From Butyrivibrio fibrisolvens (lineage in GTDB: Bacteria > Bacillota > Clostridia > Lachnospirales > Lachnospiraceae): DNA of 64,000 nucleotides. Below the pieces are notes generated by a model. That model saw only the letters and a program-made list of their open reading frames with translations, had not been told where the DNA came from and ran no database searches. Where the stretch lies: contig NZ_CP065801.1 in assembly GCF_023206215.1 (NCBI RefSeq), positions 124,001 through 188,000 on the forward strand, read 5' to 3'. The stretch's first letter is position 1. Each line of letters starts with the position of its first letter. The translations under genes were made by a program, and so were the position numbers. Positions 1 through 8,844 of this stretch are shown piece by piece.

Positions 1-23
1 TTTTTATTGTATATTCTTATGTT

Positions 24-1037
24 TTATTTTAACATTTTAATAATTCTTGTCAGATGTTCTTTTAATGCAAGTCTTTCATTTTCATCTGTTATCTTTGAGA
101 TGTTTTTCTCAAACTTGGTGAAGGAAGCTTCGTATTTGTCGTAATAAGATTTTGCTATCTTGTTTTTGGGAGAGGCAGTCTTTTTAGCAGGCTTTACTTC
201 AATACTATCCTCTTCTACTTCCTGCTCATTATTCTGATCACCAAAAAGATTAACAAAGGCAATTTCACCTAAAAGCTCATTGCGCATATTTTCAAGGTTT
301 TCATCAGTACTGTCATTCTTTATATTTTTGATATATTCTGTAAGCTCGTTTCTGGAAAATTCTCTTCCGTTTGCTACAGCTTCTTTGATCATATCTATAG
401 TCTTGTCCTGAACTGATTCTGACAAAGTACTCATAGTGGATGCAATTGAAAGAGGAATAAGACCTTCTGATTCAGCATTTATTACAGCATCAGTACAGTC
501 GTTTAGACGCATATACCTTTTAACTGTAGTAACAGATGTTCCAAATTCACTAGCGATCTCATTAAGAACATTACCGGTAAATCCCTCTTTTTTAAGTATA
601 CTTTTTAAAAGATTAATCTGCCTTGTGATATATATACTTTTTCCACTTGCAGCAGCATATATACTTCCACGTGAATGTATATTAAAAGCAAGTAGAAGTC
701 GCTGCCTATCTGTTTCCTTCTCAGGATAAGGACTTACTGCGCAAGGTACAAGCTTGTTATAGCCAATCTTCTTAAGGGCGCGAACTCTTCTGTGACCTGA
801 ATATATTTCATATGTTCCGTCACGTTTGTCCCATACATTTATAACTCCGCGAAAACCATCCTTTTTTATACCATTGGCCAGGTTCTGAATGGATTCTTCA
901 TCTACTCCACCGAATAACTCTTCGTTTTCTTTGTTTTCAACAAGCTTATCAAGTGCTATATCCAGACTCTGAGAATCTTTCTGCTGATATTTAGCTGCTA
1001 TTACATTGCTATTAACGTGCATTGACTGTCTAGGCAT
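24..1037 (-). CDS. parB: ParB/Spo0J-family partition protein
   Basis: A 337-residue ParB-like protein, second gene of a leftward parA-parB operon; its ATG shares one base with the parA stop (TAATG), which implies translational coupling. The N-terminal nuclease/CTPase-like domain (about residues 25-120) holds SGHRRVRA, the counterpart of the family GERRxRA box, with His in place of Glu. A central helix-turn-helix follows around residues 150-180 (NEIASEFGTSVTTVKRYMRL), and the last third is charged and Lys-rich. Known family role: binds a centromere near parA and loads on DNA to segregate a replicon. The specific replicon is unknown. The neighbouring repeat field upstream of parA is a candidate target. 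Confidence 0.88.
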   Translation of the reverse strand: MPRQSMHVNSNVIAAKYQQKDSQSLDIALDKLVENKENEELFGGVDEESIQNLANGIKKDGFRGVINVWDKRDGTYEIYSGHRRVRALKKIGYNKLVPCAVSPYPEKETDRQRLLLAFNIHSRGSIYAAASGKSIYITRQINLLKSILKKEGFTGNVLNEIASEFGTSVTTVKRYMRLNDCTDAVINAESEGLIPLSIASTMSTLSESVQDKTIDMIKEAVANGREFSRNELTEYIKNIKNDSTDENLENMRNELLGEIAFVNLFGDQNNEQEVEEDSIEVKPAKKTASPKNKIAKSYYDKYEASFTKFEKNISKITDENERLALKEHLTRIIKMLK

Positions 1038-1903
1038 TAGTTCTCCTCTTTCTGTTCGATTCTGTATAGTATTTCTTTAGTTAATGCTACATAGTTTTTG
1101 GCAATCTGGCATCCGGGCTCATACCAGCAAAGTGGGATTCCGTTATCCAGTGACCAGTTTGCTTGAGATGCTTCCTTGGTATATGTATCGAAAAGATTAC
1201 TTCCAAGAAGGCCTTCAAGCTCAGCTGTAAGTTCTTTTGCATAAGAGTCATTACCATTAACTCGAACGCTGTAGAAGCCAAGATGCTCAAGGTGATTATT
1301 TACGCTCTTTCTCTCTGAGAAAAATGTGCTAAATGATGGAATACCATCCTTGCTATTAGGATCAACGTGTACAGGAGTTACAACATAATCACTTGATTCA
1401 AGAGACATCTGATTAAGAGGTCCAATTGATGAATCCATGTCTATAAGAACATAATCATAATCTCCAACTTCATTAAGAACTTTGCTAAGTACATCTTTAC
1501 TTATGGATCCTGTACTAATAGTCTGCTCTACGTTAGATAATGTAGTCTCTGACATATCCTTATTTCTTGTACAGATAATGTCTATATTGTGATATGAAGG
1601 CTCTTCACCGTTTTTCGTTGGGAACATACATTTTTGAATGGCATCTTCGACTACAGCTTTTCTCATTCTCTGTGGTGCCAGGAAACAATCTTCTATAGTA
1701 CTGATTCCATCTATCCAGGCATAACTTCCGCCATTTTCGAGAGTTTTATATGACATATATCTCATTGTCAGGTTAGCCTGGGGGTCAGTATCAATAACTA
1801 ATACTTTTGCGCCATAATTTTTCGCGAGAACCGCTGAAATATTGAACACACTGGTAGTTCTTGTAGCCCCACCCTTATTAGAATAAAAAGATATTGTTCG
1901 CAT
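1037..1903 (-). CDS. parA: ParA-family partition ATPase with variant P-loop
   Basis: A 288-residue MinD/ParA-type ATPase. The N-terminus shows the deviant Walker A region at residues 10-17, but it reads KGGATRTT rather than KGGxGKTT: the signature lysine of KGG is kept, the following Gly is Thr and the P-loop Lys is Arg. Walker A' (LVIDTDPQANLT) and Walker B (YVLIDMDSS) are recognisable. There is no N-terminal HTH extension, so it resembles the short ParA class. The start has a good ribosome site (GGGAGAAGAAA then ATG). It is followed directly by parB. Expected role is nucleoid-associated replicon segregation; whether this variant P-loop hydrolyses ATP is not evident. Confidence 0.88.
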   Translation of the reverse strand: MRTISFYSNKGGATRTTSVFNISAVLAKNYGAKVLVIDTDPQANLTMRYMSYKTLENGGSYAWIDGISTIEDCFLAPQRMRKAVVEDAIQKCMFPTKNGEEPSYHNIDIICTRNKDMSETTLSNVEQTISTGSISKDVLSKVLNEVGDYDYVLIDMDSSIGPLNQMSLESSDYVVTPVHVDPNSKDGIPSFSTFFSERKSVNNHLEHLGFYSVRVNGNDSYAKELTAELEGLLGSNLFDTYTKEASQANWSLDNGIPLCWYEPGCQIAKNYVALTKEILYRIEQKEEN

Positions 1904-2154
1904 TTTCTTCTCCCATATATTAAATTTATTCTTTCAAATTATAGCATAAAAAAATGCGATAAAACTATAAATATAAAAATTAGTTAGACTTTTTGTGAAA
2001 ATAATCATTTTTTGCTGCGCTTTTGTTTTGCTTTGATATTTTGATAGGAATATAAGCATAAAAAACTCAAAATTCTCACTTACCCCTGTAATTCTTTTTG
2101 TGATGTTGAATGTGATATATACGATTTGAGTGATATATATAGTGATAATATTTT

Positions 2155-2849
2155 AAGGGCCACGGTGGCCCTTATGTCTGTTTTATTAAATATCTCAAAC
2201 TTTCCACTTCAACAGGTGGAATCCCAAAAGTCTTTGCAGAGGGCATGTAGTATATAAATCATAGACACATTGTTGATAGCTATATAATTTATGGTATGAT
2301 ATCTGGAGCTTTTTGTTCCGAGGACTGAATTTTGTTGTGCAAAGACATGAAGATCTCTTGTAGAATGAAAAATCCTATCTATAACGCTCATGAATATGAT
2401 AAGACGATTAAAAGTATGAAAAAAGTTTATATGATACCTGCTTCTGTAAAAGCTTTGAAGATACAAATCTGTTCATGTACGAAGTTTGAGAAAATATGAT
2501 AGAAAAATCATTTTCGAGAAATTAAAATGAATTTGAATTATATCGTTGTAAAAGCATAATACTAACTAATACGATTAGTTGCAATAAAATATAAGATCCA
2601 AAGTACGATGAAAAAAATATAAGTTAATAATAAAAAGAATAGGTAGAAGGGCCACGGTGAACCTTCGAATTTTATAAAATATAATAGAAGCATCAGTTTT
2701 AGTTGATTTTAAAGTAGCTTTTATTTTTAATATGATAAAGATACATTACAATCTGTAATAATCAAGTATAAGATATAAAATAAGAAGCCCAGTAAATATA
2801 ATACACTCGATGATTTAATTGGATAGGCAGGAGGGCCACGGTGGCCCTT
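2155..2849. repeat. Palindrome family upstream of parA
   Basis: The 19-bp palindrome AAGGGCCACGGTGGCCCTT (9-bp arms about a central G) is perfect at 2155-2173. It recurs as a degenerate copy at 2647-2665, with the 15-bp core at 2833-2847, and again at 3592-3606. One more copy lies at 40320-40333, after dinB. Four of five copies are in the non-coding field directly upstream of parA. They could be ParB or other protein sites, or short hairpins (5-7 bp stem, ACGGT loop). The clustering favours a partition-related role but this is inference. Confidence 0.7.
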
Positions 2850-2980
2850 CATATTTCATTAAACATGAAAGATAAATTAGTTTTAAGGAATTCACAGTAA
2901 CTTTGAAATTTAATATCATAAGTGCATAATACTAATACAATCAGTAATAATCAAAAATAAGATATAAAATATACTATGAG
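2480..2980. repeat. Diverged tandem repeat units of about 150-185 bp
   Basis: Three consecutive stretches share ordered motifs: an ATAATACTAATAC/ATTACAATC-like block, then AGATATAAAATA or a relative, then GGTAGAAGG/GGCAGGAGG leading into the GGGCCAC palindrome. The units run roughly 2510-2665, 2666-2849 and 2850-2980. They are AT-rich, have no credible ORF on either strand, and are strongly diverged from each other. Such an array beside parAB is what a plasmid-type centromere can look like. The rest of 1904-2480 holds two GTGATATATA direct repeats (near 2111 and 2131) and nothing I can assign. Confidence 0.5.
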
Positions 2981-3168
2981 GTAGGTGTCAAAAGTTCCTT
3001 TTGACACCATATGACTAACGGATTGTTCCGTTTCTTCGAAACTCTCACAATCCTAAATCATTCGCAAATCCGCACTATGTGCTACTTTGCTCATGTTTTG
3101 CGGGTCATAAATTCATATTCGATTTCGAGCAAGCTCGAATCGAAATGACTTTTGACCCTTACGTCATA
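2977..3168. repeat. Hairpin module starting TGAGGTAGGTGT
   Basis: Two nested hairpins. The first has an 11-bp perfect stem (2984-2994 with 2998-3008, GGTGTCAAAAG / CTTTTGACACC) and a TTC loop. The second is a long stem around 3108-3168, in which GGGTCA pairs with TGACCC outside a TTCGAGC/GCTCGAA core. The opening text is repeated at 40341-40372 after dinB and, shorter, at 61835-61855, so it is a dispersed element rather than a local terminator. Confidence 0.55.
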
Positions 3169-3264
3169 CTATGCAAAATGAAATGATTTTATACTGAATA
3201 TTCCTAAGTGATAGATGTCAGCCCGTACAAGTCGGAAACTTTAATTATATTGTAAAGTAGCTAG

Positions 3265-3557
3265 AACTTCGCACTTGCCAAACATACGCCACCCTTTGAG
3301 GCAGAGCCGATACGGACCGTTTATAATACATTTTCGTATCTTTTGAAGGTGTTATAAAATTCAGGAGCATGATAGCTGAATCTTTATATTCTTCTTAGGG
3401 TCCACCTGTCTGAGCGAAGCGAGTTTGGACCCTAGAATATAAAGATCCAGATATCATGCCCTGAATTATAACACCTTCAAGATACGAAAATGTATTATAA
3501 ATGGTCTGTATCGGCTCTGCCTCAAAGGGTGGCGTATGTTTGGTAAGTACCAAGTTT
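3265..3557. repeat. Long inverted-repeat element, copy 1 (about 293 bp)
   Basis: The two halves are near-perfect reverse complements over about 125 bp each. The ends read AACTTCGCACTTGCCAAACA on the left and TGTTTGGTAAGTACCAAGTT on the right, and the arms meet around an AGGGTCCA/TGGACCCT stem with a GAGCGAAGCGAG core. No ORF of significance lies inside. A second copy lies at 43213-43506 in the opposite orientation, and the end sequence alone recurs at 38048-38085. It looks like a non-autonomous repeat (MITE or BIME-like) that would fold into one long hairpin as RNA. Confidence 0.8.
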
Positions 3558-3802
3558 CAGTGAAGTAAATAATGATAAAGAATTGATATAAGGGCCACGG
3601 TGGCCCCCTGCATTTAGCAAGTTCGAAGCTTGAACTGATAATTGTATCAAGACACTTTTGGCAAATTATGCTATTATTATAAAAAGTTCTATATTTTCCA
3701 CTTTGACATAATTGAATATCTATAATCTTAAATGCCTTTATATGGCGAGTGATGCTATAAACAATTGAGGACATACTTATCAAAAAAGGGGGAGGTCTTT
3801 AT

Positions 3803-4474
3803 ATGACTTCATATACAGATAAGGGATATGATTTGTATCAAAGTCTGTCATCACGCCAGGACAGAAATAAAAGAGATGGTAATGTATTAAACGGGAATAC
3901 AACAACTACTACTGAAGCTGATCGCGGGTCAACTAATGATAGAAGCGATGGTAATTATATAGGCCCTGCAGCAATATATGAAGGCTCAATTTACATTCCA
4001 CGAAAAGTAACATACTCACAACCGGATATAGTTCAAGAAGATCCTGCAAGCGATTATAAACAAAAAGAACTTCTTCTGAAAATAGAAGAACAGTATGAAC
4101 AAATCTCTAAAGATTCATTTAATGGGCAATTAGAAGCTTATAGGAGAAATAATGCAGCAAGTGTCTGGAAGCTTCTTTCAAGTGGGGATCTGGCTGTAGG
4201 CAATGAATCCAAGAATAAGGCACGAGCTGATGTTTCGGAAGATGGTTATTGGGGCTCCAAACACACTTCAGAAAGACTTTTTGATTTCGCAAAAACAATG
4301 TCGCAGAAAGACCCTGAAAGAATAAAAAAATTGAGAGCAAGAATGGATAGTGCAATCGATGCAGTTACCAAAGAGTGGGGAAGTGAACTTCCGGGCTTAT
4401 GCCAGGAGACAATTCAAAACACCAGAAGACTTTTTGCAGATTTTCTTGCAAAAGAAGGAGAGATGATAAGTTAA
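3803..4474 (+). CDS. Hypothetical soluble protein
   Basis: A 223-residue protein I do not recognise. It starts at an ATG eight bases after a strong GGGGGAGG site. The first 70 residues are polar and low in complexity (a run of Thr, many Asn, Asp, Ser), suggesting a disordered region. The remainder is predicted helical and charged, with several Trp (ASVWKLLSSGDLAVG, DGYWGSKHTSERLFDFAKT). There is no signal peptide or membrane segment. It is isolated between the repeat field and a convergent membrane protein. No function is proposed. Confidence 0.7.
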   Translation: MTSYTDKGYDLYQSLSSRQDRNKRDGNVLNGNTTTTTEADRGSTNDRSDGNYIGPAAIYEGSIYIPRKVTYSQPDIVQEDPASDYKQKELLLKIEEQYEQISKDSFNGQLEAYRRNNAASVWKLLSSGDLAVGNESKNKARADVSEDGYWGSKHTSERLFDFAKTMSQKDPERIKKLRARMDSAIDAVTKEWGSELPGLCQETIQNTRRLFADFLAKEGEMIS

Positions 4475-4519
4475 GTCATCTCCCCGGCAATATTACATAA
4501 AAAACACAAAGCCATAAGT

Positions 4520-5686
4520 TTAATCATTAGTATAATCGTAATGGGTGAGTAATAAGTCAACAACATGATTATAGCTTAGCATTCCTTCTTTTACTCCGTT
4601 AACTTTAAGTGTTGTATCAACAAAAGTATCTGCAGCTTTTTTTACAGTTTCGGTAGGCAATATAGAATGTGAATTAACATATTCCCATGCTTCTTCAGTA
4701 AGAAACTGATCATCATACCATACAAGATCACTGACTTTGACATGCGAGTTATAAGTGTCTATATCAACAGATCTATAGAAAGTGTTATTAACATAATTGA
4801 GCATACTAAGATAACCGCTGTATTGAAAGAAAACGTCATCAGAATTGATGCATGCCAGAAAGCCTATAAGATTGGCTTCATCTTCAAAAATATATCCACG
4901 AGTATGAGCAAGTTCGTGACACATTGTAAATGGCTTATTGCCTATAGACATAAGCCCATTGATATTGGCTTCCATTGAAAAAGGAAAATAGTAACCTTGC
5001 ATGTATTGCTGACTCATAAATACAGAACTATCCAGGGTCTTGGGAGTAACCTGAAATCCGCTCATTCTAGGATAAAGATCCGATAGATTTTGCATAGACA
5101 ATCGTGCTTCATACTCCATGTCACCATCATAGATGATATTGCCAAGATCATCTCTTTCAAATATCAAAGAGTACTCGTTGAGCTTATTAACAATGTGATC
5201 TCTAAGTGCAGTCAGTTCTTCAAGTGTATAACTGCTACTGCATGGGATCTGGGTACATTGGTACAAACAAAAGCAATTAAGATTCATGATCAGATATACT
5301 ATAGTTAAGATCCACGAGAATATTCTTAGATATCTTTTGATAAAAACAGGAGCTTTATATTTTTTCAACTTATTATTTTCATGAGAGCTGCTTCTTTTTA
5401 TATTCTTAAGTCTAAAAAGAAGAAATGATATTAGCAGATAAATAAGGACTACTGACAATATCAGGACAAGAACAAGGCCTAAATAGATGAGCTTCTCACC
5501 AAAAGAGAATGGAAAAAGACTTGTAAAAAATCCATATGTATTGATCCATACAGGAAATATGTTATTGGTATACCAGTCAGCAAAAGAAGTTGATAATAGA
5601 CATGCAATAATAAATAATGTTGAGAATATAATAATACCAAGCTGAATCAAAACAGAATTAGATAATCTTTTTTTACCCACAAACAT
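4520..5686 (-). CDS. DUF3810-like membrane metalloprotease-like protein
   Basis: A 388-residue protein with three N-terminal membrane segments (about residues 12-30, 65-95 and 120-145) followed by a soluble domain outside the membrane. Around residue 255 it carries CHELAHTRGYIFEDEAN, an HExxH zinc-binding motif with a downstream Glu, as in gluzincin-type peptidases and the DUF3810 family. The ATG follows GGAGGTTA. The gene is monocistronic and convergent with the hypothetical gene on its 3' side. Substrate and physiological role are unknown; peptidase activity is inferred from the motif only. Confidence 0.75.
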   Translation of the reverse strand: MFVGKKRLSNSVLIQLGIIIFSTLFIIACLLSTSFADWYTNNIFPVWINTYGFFTSLFPFSFGEKLIYLGLVLVLILSVVLIYLLISFLLFRLKNIKRSSSHENNKLKKYKAPVFIKRYLRIFSWILTIVYLIMNLNCFCLYQCTQIPCSSSYTLEELTALRDHIVNKLNEYSLIFERDDLGNIIYDGDMEYEARLSMQNLSDLYPRMSGFQVTPKTLDSSVFMSQQYMQGYYFPFSMEANINGLMSIGNKPFTMCHELAHTRGYIFEDEANLIGFLACINSDDVFFQYSGYLSMLNYVNNTFYRSVDIDTYNSHVKVSDLVWYDDQFLTEEAWEYVNSHSILPTETVKKAADTFVDTTLKVNGVKEGMLSYNHVVDLLLTHYDYTND

Positions 5687-5862
5687 TAACCTCCAAAACG
5701 AAATAAATACATATTGATTATAGACTTATAATAATGTAAGTTACAATAATTCAAATACGTCTTTTGCTCTTAAAGCTATCATTTTAGGGGACCAAAGTGA
5801 CAAACGACCATATGATGTGCGATAATAGATAAGATGAATATCATGTGAAAGGAGATAAAAAC

Positions 5863-7623
5863 ATGAATTACAAAGAAAAATGCGCTGAATGGTTGGACAA
5901 ACTGCCAAAGAATGATCCACTATTTGCAGAGCTTAATGAGCTTGCAAAAAAGAGTGAGACAGATAAGGCAGCTGATGCTGATATAGAAGATCGCTTTTAT
6001 AAAGAATTGTCATTTGGAACAGCAGGACTTAGAGGAAAGATTGGTGTAGGAACTAATAGAATGAATTTCTACACAGTTGGTAGAGCAACTCAGGGTATTG
6101 CTGATTATATTAAGGGATTTGGCAAAGATGCTATGGACAGAGGTGTTGTAATCGCACATGATCCACGTCATTTTTCCAAAGAGTTTTCAAAATATACAGC
6201 AGCTATTCTTGCTGCTAATGGAATCAAGACATATGTATTTCCTGATCTTCGCCCTACACCGGAGCTTGCTTATCTGGTTAGAAGACTTGGAACTATCTCT
6301 GGAATCAACATAACAGCTTCTCACAATCCTAGAGAGTACAACGGATACAAGGCATATTGGGAAGATGGATGTCAGGTAGGCCAGGAGATAGCTGATGGAA
6401 TGACAGAATGTATCCTCAAGGTTGACTATTTTGATGGTGTTCAAAAAGGTGATTTTGATGAAGCAGTTAAGAGCGGCATCATTACAGTTCTGGGACCTGA
6501 ATATGATAGAGAATATCTTGATAAAATTGAAGCTCTGTCAATTCATAGTGGTGATGAGTTGGATCTGTCCATACCTCTTGTATATACTCCTTTAAACGGA
6601 GCAGGAAGTATACCATTTACACAGATGCTTAAAGACAGAGGATTTACAAATTGGCAGATAGTACAGGAGCAGAAGGATCCTGATCCTAACTTTACAACAG
6701 TTGGATACCCTAATCCTGAAGCACCTGCAGCATTCAAAATGTCAGAAGAACTTGGTAAAAAAATCGGTGCAGAGCTTCTTATGGCTACTGATCCTGACTC
6801 CGACAGATTTGCTATCGAGATATTAACTGACAGTGGCGAGTATATTCCACTTAACGGTAACCAGACAGGATATCTTCTTGTAAATTATATTCTTGAAGGA
6901 CATAAGGATGCAGGAACACTTCCTAATAACGGCGCTATGGTTAAGTCTATAGTTACATCAACAATGACTACCAAGATGGCAGAGTCATATGGCGTTGAGA
7001 TGTTTGAATCACTCACAGGATTCAAGAATATCTGCGGAAGGATACCTTTCCTTGAAGAGAATAAGTACCAGTATCTGTTTGGATATGAGGAATCTGTTGG
7101 TTATGCTGCATGTATTGATATCAGGGATAAGGATGGTATCAGTGCCGGAATGCTTGTTGCAGAAGCTGCAGCTTATTACAGAAAGCAGGGAAAGACCTTG
7201 TGGCAGGTACTTACTTCTTTGTATGAGAAGTATGGTTTCTATGATGAGTATGAACCCAATATGGTTCTTGAAGGAATTGAAGGAGCTGAGAGAATTGGAC
7301 GTATGATGGACTACATCCGTAGCAATCCGCCAAAAGAAATTGCCGGCAGAGAAGTGGTCAAAATCATAGATTATAAGGATGGTTCAGAAGATATAAGACA
7401 TCCTGAGAATAAGATTCCCGGAACCAATGCTCTTAGATACTTCCTTAAAGAAAATGATCCGGAACTTAAGGATTCAGACACCTGGTTCTCTATAAGACCT
7501 TCAGGAACAGAACCGAAGATCAAATTCTACTTCTATACAAAGCAGACAAGCAGAGAAAAAGCGCTTGAGGCTAATAAAGAGATAAGCAAGGCAGTAATGG
7601 ATATCATTAATGCAGTAGAATAA
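5863..7623 (+). CDS. Phosphohexomutase (phosphoglucomutase/phosphomannomutase)
   Basis: An alpha-D-phosphohexomutase, 586 residues from the ATG at 5863. That start is preferred over an upstream in-frame GTG because AAAGGAGAT lies just before it. The four family landmarks are present in order: FGTAGLRGK near residue 45, the phosphoserine loop TASHNPREYNG near 155, the metal loop DPDSDR near 315, the sugar loop GYEESVG near 410, and the phosphate-binding RPSGTEPK near 550. It interconverts hexose-1- and hexose-6-phosphates, feeding glycogen and nucleotide-sugar pools such as those used by the EPS locus. Whether it prefers glucose or mannose cannot be told from sequence. A strong terminator follows. 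Confidence 0.93.
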   Translation: MNYKEKCAEWLDKLPKNDPLFAELNELAKKSETDKAADADIEDRFYKELSFGTAGLRGKIGVGTNRMNFYTVGRATQGIADYIKGFGKDAMDRGVVIAHDPRHFSKEFSKYTAAILAANGIKTYVFPDLRPTPELAYLVRRLGTISGINITASHNPREYNGYKAYWEDGCQVGQEIADGMTECILKVDYFDGVQKGDFDEAVKSGIITVLGPEYDREYLDKIEALSIHSGDELDLSIPLVYTPLNGAGSIPFTQMLKDRGFTNWQIVQEQKDPDPNFTTVGYPNPEAPAAFKMSEELGKKIGAELLMATDPDSDRFAIEILTDSGEYIPLNGNQTGYLLVNYILEGHKDAGTLPNNGAMVKSIVTSTMTTKMAESYGVEMFESLTGFKNICGRIPFLEENKYQYLFGYEESVGYAACIDIRDKDGISAGMLVAEAAAYYRKQGKTLWQVLTSLYEKYGFYDEYEPNMVLEGIEGAERIGRMMDYIRSNPPKEIAGREVVKIIDYKDGSEDIRHPENKIPGTNALRYFLKENDPELKDSDTWFSIRPSGTEPKIKFYFYTKQTSREKALEANKEISKAVMDIINAVE

Positions 7624-7690
7624 TAACAAAGTAGTTATTTTGATCAAAAGATATATATCATAATGATGTAAATATTCAAATATGTATAAA

Positions 7691-7730
7691 AAGCTCTATG
7701 CCAGATTGATGGCATAGAGCTTTTATTTTT
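7691..7730 (+). terminator. Intrinsic terminator after phosphohexomutase
   Basis: A 13-bp stem (7691-7703 with 7710-7722, AAGCTCTATGCCA / TGGCATAGAGCTT) with a 6-base loop, running into a T-rich tract ending at 7730. Confidence 0.92.
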
Positions 7731-7868
7731 CGTGAAACATTTTGAATCTCAATGCTAAAATAATAATATTTTAAAATGGATGAAATATTGCTATAATAAA
7801 GAAAAGTAATATAAATATCCCCTGTACAATAGGGCAAAAATAAATCAACATGTTCGAGGTGGCAATTC

Positions 7869-8570
7869 GTGAAACATAGAAAAAAGATATTATCAAACAG
7901 ATCTTTTGCTGCTATATGGGATGCGGCACCAAAAGCAGGATCCTACAGAGAATTATGTAACATGGCATATGATAGCAAATACTTTAATCCTTCATATCTT
8001 GAGAAAAAAAGCGGTTTAAGTATGAAAGAAGTATATGTGGTACTTGAAAACATATATAATGCATACAATATGCGATTTGATGAAATAATGAAAGAAGCAG
8101 GAACGACCAACAGCAAGTTAAGGGACTCCTTCTGCATACCAGAAAAGTCTATTGAAGCATGGAAAAGCGGAAGAAACAGATGCCCTGATTACATACGGCT
8201 AATGCTGCTTAGATATTATCATCTGTTAAAGCTTGGAAAATATATCTACACAGAAGAATATGATGATTATCTAAAGACTATACCAAAAGTATATGAAGAA
8301 TCAGGAAAAGAAAAAGCAAATGATGCTTTTAATAAAAAAGAAGCAATTACTATAAATAAAACAGCTGACGAAAGTTTTGATAGTGACATATATGATAATG
8401 TTAGAAATTATGAAGATTATAGCGATGTTGATTTTTATGAAATGATATCAAGCATTGGATCGGCAAAGCATATAGCAGATGATGGAGTAAAAATTAATAA
8501 CAAAAGAAACTCAGTAGTTAATAAAACGGATTATCTGGATAATATTTTAAAAAACAGGAAGAAAAAATAA
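7869..8570 (+). CDS. HTH-like hypothetical protein
   Basis: A 233-residue protein starting at GTG 7869 after GAGGTGGCA. Residues 80-120 resemble a compact helix-turn-helix (SKLRDSFCIPEKSIEAWKSG, then RCPDYIRLMLLRYY). The same order of features is seen in small XRE-like proteins of Firmicutes, where a core helix pair is followed by a proline and a helical tail. The first 70 residues hold a second, weaker helical repeat (SYLEKKSGLSMKEVYVVL). The C-terminal third is acidic and Tyr/Asp-rich and probably disordered. No partner gene is obvious. A DNA-binding role is inferred, with no known target. Confidence 0.65.
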   Translation: MKHRKKILSNRSFAAIWDAAPKAGSYRELCNMAYDSKYFNPSYLEKKSGLSMKEVYVVLENIYNAYNMRFDEIMKEAGTTNSKLRDSFCIPEKSIEAWKSGRNRCPDYIRLMLLRYYHLLKLGKYIYTEEYDDYLKTIPKVYEESGKEKANDAFNKKEAITINKTADESFDSDIYDNVRNYEDYSDVDFYEMISSIGSAKHIADDGVKINNKRNSVVNKTDYLDNILKNRKKK

Positions 8571-8597
8571 TATCCGGTTAGATAAGATAAAGCCCGA

Positions 8598-8671
8598 AGT
8601 AAAGATCAAAGTAAAGATCGAAGCAAAGATCATAGCAAAGATCAAAGTAAAGATCAAAGCAAAGATCTAGG
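8598..8671. repeat. 12-bp tandem repeat RAAGYAAAGATC
   Basis: About six tandem copies of a 12-bp unit (AAAGTAAAGATC and one- or two-base variants) fill the gap before the copper promoter. Being a multiple of three, the array leaves an open frame on the minus strand, but that frame is only a Asp-Leu-Tyr/Cys-Phe repeat and is not credible as a gene. Confidence 0.8.
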
Positions 8672-8722
8672 CCAGGAACAAAGCAAAGAAAAAGCCAAAT
8701 ACAAAGCATAGACAAAAGCAGC

Positions 8723-8781
8723 TTGACATATACCCCTATGGGGTATATTATTTTGGCATAGCATATACCCCATAGGGGTAT
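8723..8781 (+). promoter_or_regulatory. Copper-responsive promoter with two CsoR operators
   Basis: Two near-identical palindromes, ATACCCCTATGGGGTAT (8730-8746) and ATACCCCATAGGGGTAT (8765-8781), are centred 35 bp apart. They match the GC-rich pseudo-palindrome known for CsoR (TACCC...GGGTA). The first sits between a TTGACA -35 (8723-8728) and a TATTAT -10 (8746-8751, 17-bp spacing), so binding would block the promoter of the downstream csoR-copA unit. Confidence 0.88.
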
Positions 8782-8844
8782 GCTTTGATACAAAGAAATC
8801 TCCCACAAAGGGAAGCCGAGTAAGATTATTAAGAAGGTGAAGAT

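Noticed and set aside
2209..2466. 85-residue frame and a plus-strand 50-codon frame from 2347 in the parA-upstream field
   Set aside because: Neither has a ribosome site, credible composition or family resemblance. The region is better described as non-coding repeats.
4459..4481. GAGATGA/TCATCTC hairpin at the end of the 3803 gene
   Set aside because: Seven-bp stem with no T-tract on either strand; too weak to call a terminator.
7725..7880. parS half-sites (CGTGAAACA) near 7731 and 7868
   Set aside because: Only half of the palindrome is present, and the second copy is simply the GTG start region of a gene.
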